The notes under the pieces were generated by a model. That model did no database searches. It was not told where the DNA came from and was given only the letters and a program-made list of their open reading frames with translations. From positions 248,001 to 312,000 of the forward strand of contig OZ257145.1 of assembly GCA_965279315.1 (NCBI GenBank): a stretch of 64,000 nt of DNA, read 5' to 3'. Source of the DNA: JAPWJZ01 sp965279315. Its GTDB lineage: Bacteria; Pseudomonadota; Alphaproteobacteria; Micavibrionales; UBA2020. Positions 63,870 to 64,000 of this stretch are shown here, piece by piece. Position numbers and translations under genes: made by a program. Each line of letters opens with the position of its first letter. Within the stretch, counting starts at the first letter, position 1.

Positions 63870-64000
63870 CAGCTGAAATCAAGATCCGCGGTTTTTACGA
63901 CCGTCATGCCGGTGCCGGCGGCAACTTTGCCGATCGTCCAGAACGGCTGGTTCAGCTCCTTCAGCTTTGCCGCCAGCTTTTCCGGCTGCGCGGTCGCAAA
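63866..64000 (-). CDS. C-terminal 44 residues of an unidentified protein, partial
   Basis: A minus-strand frame entering from the right edge and stopping at TAA 63868-63866, four bases inside the mntP end. It reads FATAQPEKLAAKLKELNQ, then PFWTIGKVAAGTGMTVVKT and ADLDFSC. The W-x-IG-x-V ending resembles the C-terminus of AIR synthetase (PurM), which would fit the purine genes nearby, but this fragment is too short to decide. Confidence 0.5.
   Translation of the reverse strand, partial: FATAQPEKLAAKLKELNQPFWTIGKVAAGTGMTVVKTADLDFSC

Overview
The window looks like a chromosomal segment of an alphaproteobacterium with moderately high GC; the genus cannot be named from sequence alone. The evidence is a trpE(G) fusion gene behind a leaderless trp leader peptide (both known from rhizobia), a BcsS-type cellulose protein, the urate hydroxylase PuuD with its c-type cytochrome tail, and several intergenic palindromes. 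I saw no tRNA, rRNA, CRISPR array or insertion sequence.

Layout. (1) 1-19182, minus strand: the first ~6394 codons of one giant surface protein that runs off the left edge. Its N-terminal part holds two C-type-lectin-like domains, cadherin repeats and CSPG-type repeats. After it come about 41 tandem 123-residue cadherin-like repeats, and inside them a 2214-bp higher-order repeat (six domains) is copied without a visible difference. The long plus-strand frames here are shadows of this gene. (2) 19563-26238: a complete trp operon, trpL-trpE(G)-D-C-F-B-A, with a compact attenuator. (3) 26254-27734: a cupin of the phosphomannose-isomerase type and a ROK sugar kinase. (4) 27738-33569, minus: an alpha-2-macroglobulin-like protein with an intact thioester motif. 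(5) 33727-35483: ureidoglycolate lyase and an allantoicase-like protein, divergent. (6) 35492-40343, minus: an unknown membrane protein, an M48 protease and a beta-propeller glycosidase. (7) 40580-45479: bcsA, bcsS and a two-subunit FAD sugar/polyol dehydrogenase. (8) 45587-50045: a repeat-bearing SPFH protein facing a membrane protein/FAD oxidase operon. (9) 50148-57280: an MFS transporter, a FecR-domain protein, malate synthase, puuD, uraH (opposite strand), puuE and uraD. (10) 57513-64000: guaA, a small AT-rich islet, a second FAD oxidase, guaB, and mntP behind a manganese (yybP-ykoY) riboswitch.

Working together. PuuD, UraH, UraD, PuuE, the allantoicase-like protein and AllA cover every step from urate to glyoxylate, and malate synthase in the same row as puuD would carry glyoxylate into malate. 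guaA and guaB supply the opposite, biosynthetic, side of purine metabolism. The adhesin, BcsA/BcsS, A2M and SPFH genes form a cell-surface theme.

The most unusual items are the near-identical higher-order repeat in the adhesin, the trp attenuator whose Trp codons lie in the loop of the candidate terminator hairpin, several promoters placed so close to the start codon that the mRNA should be leaderless, and the SPFH protein with N-terminal repeats.
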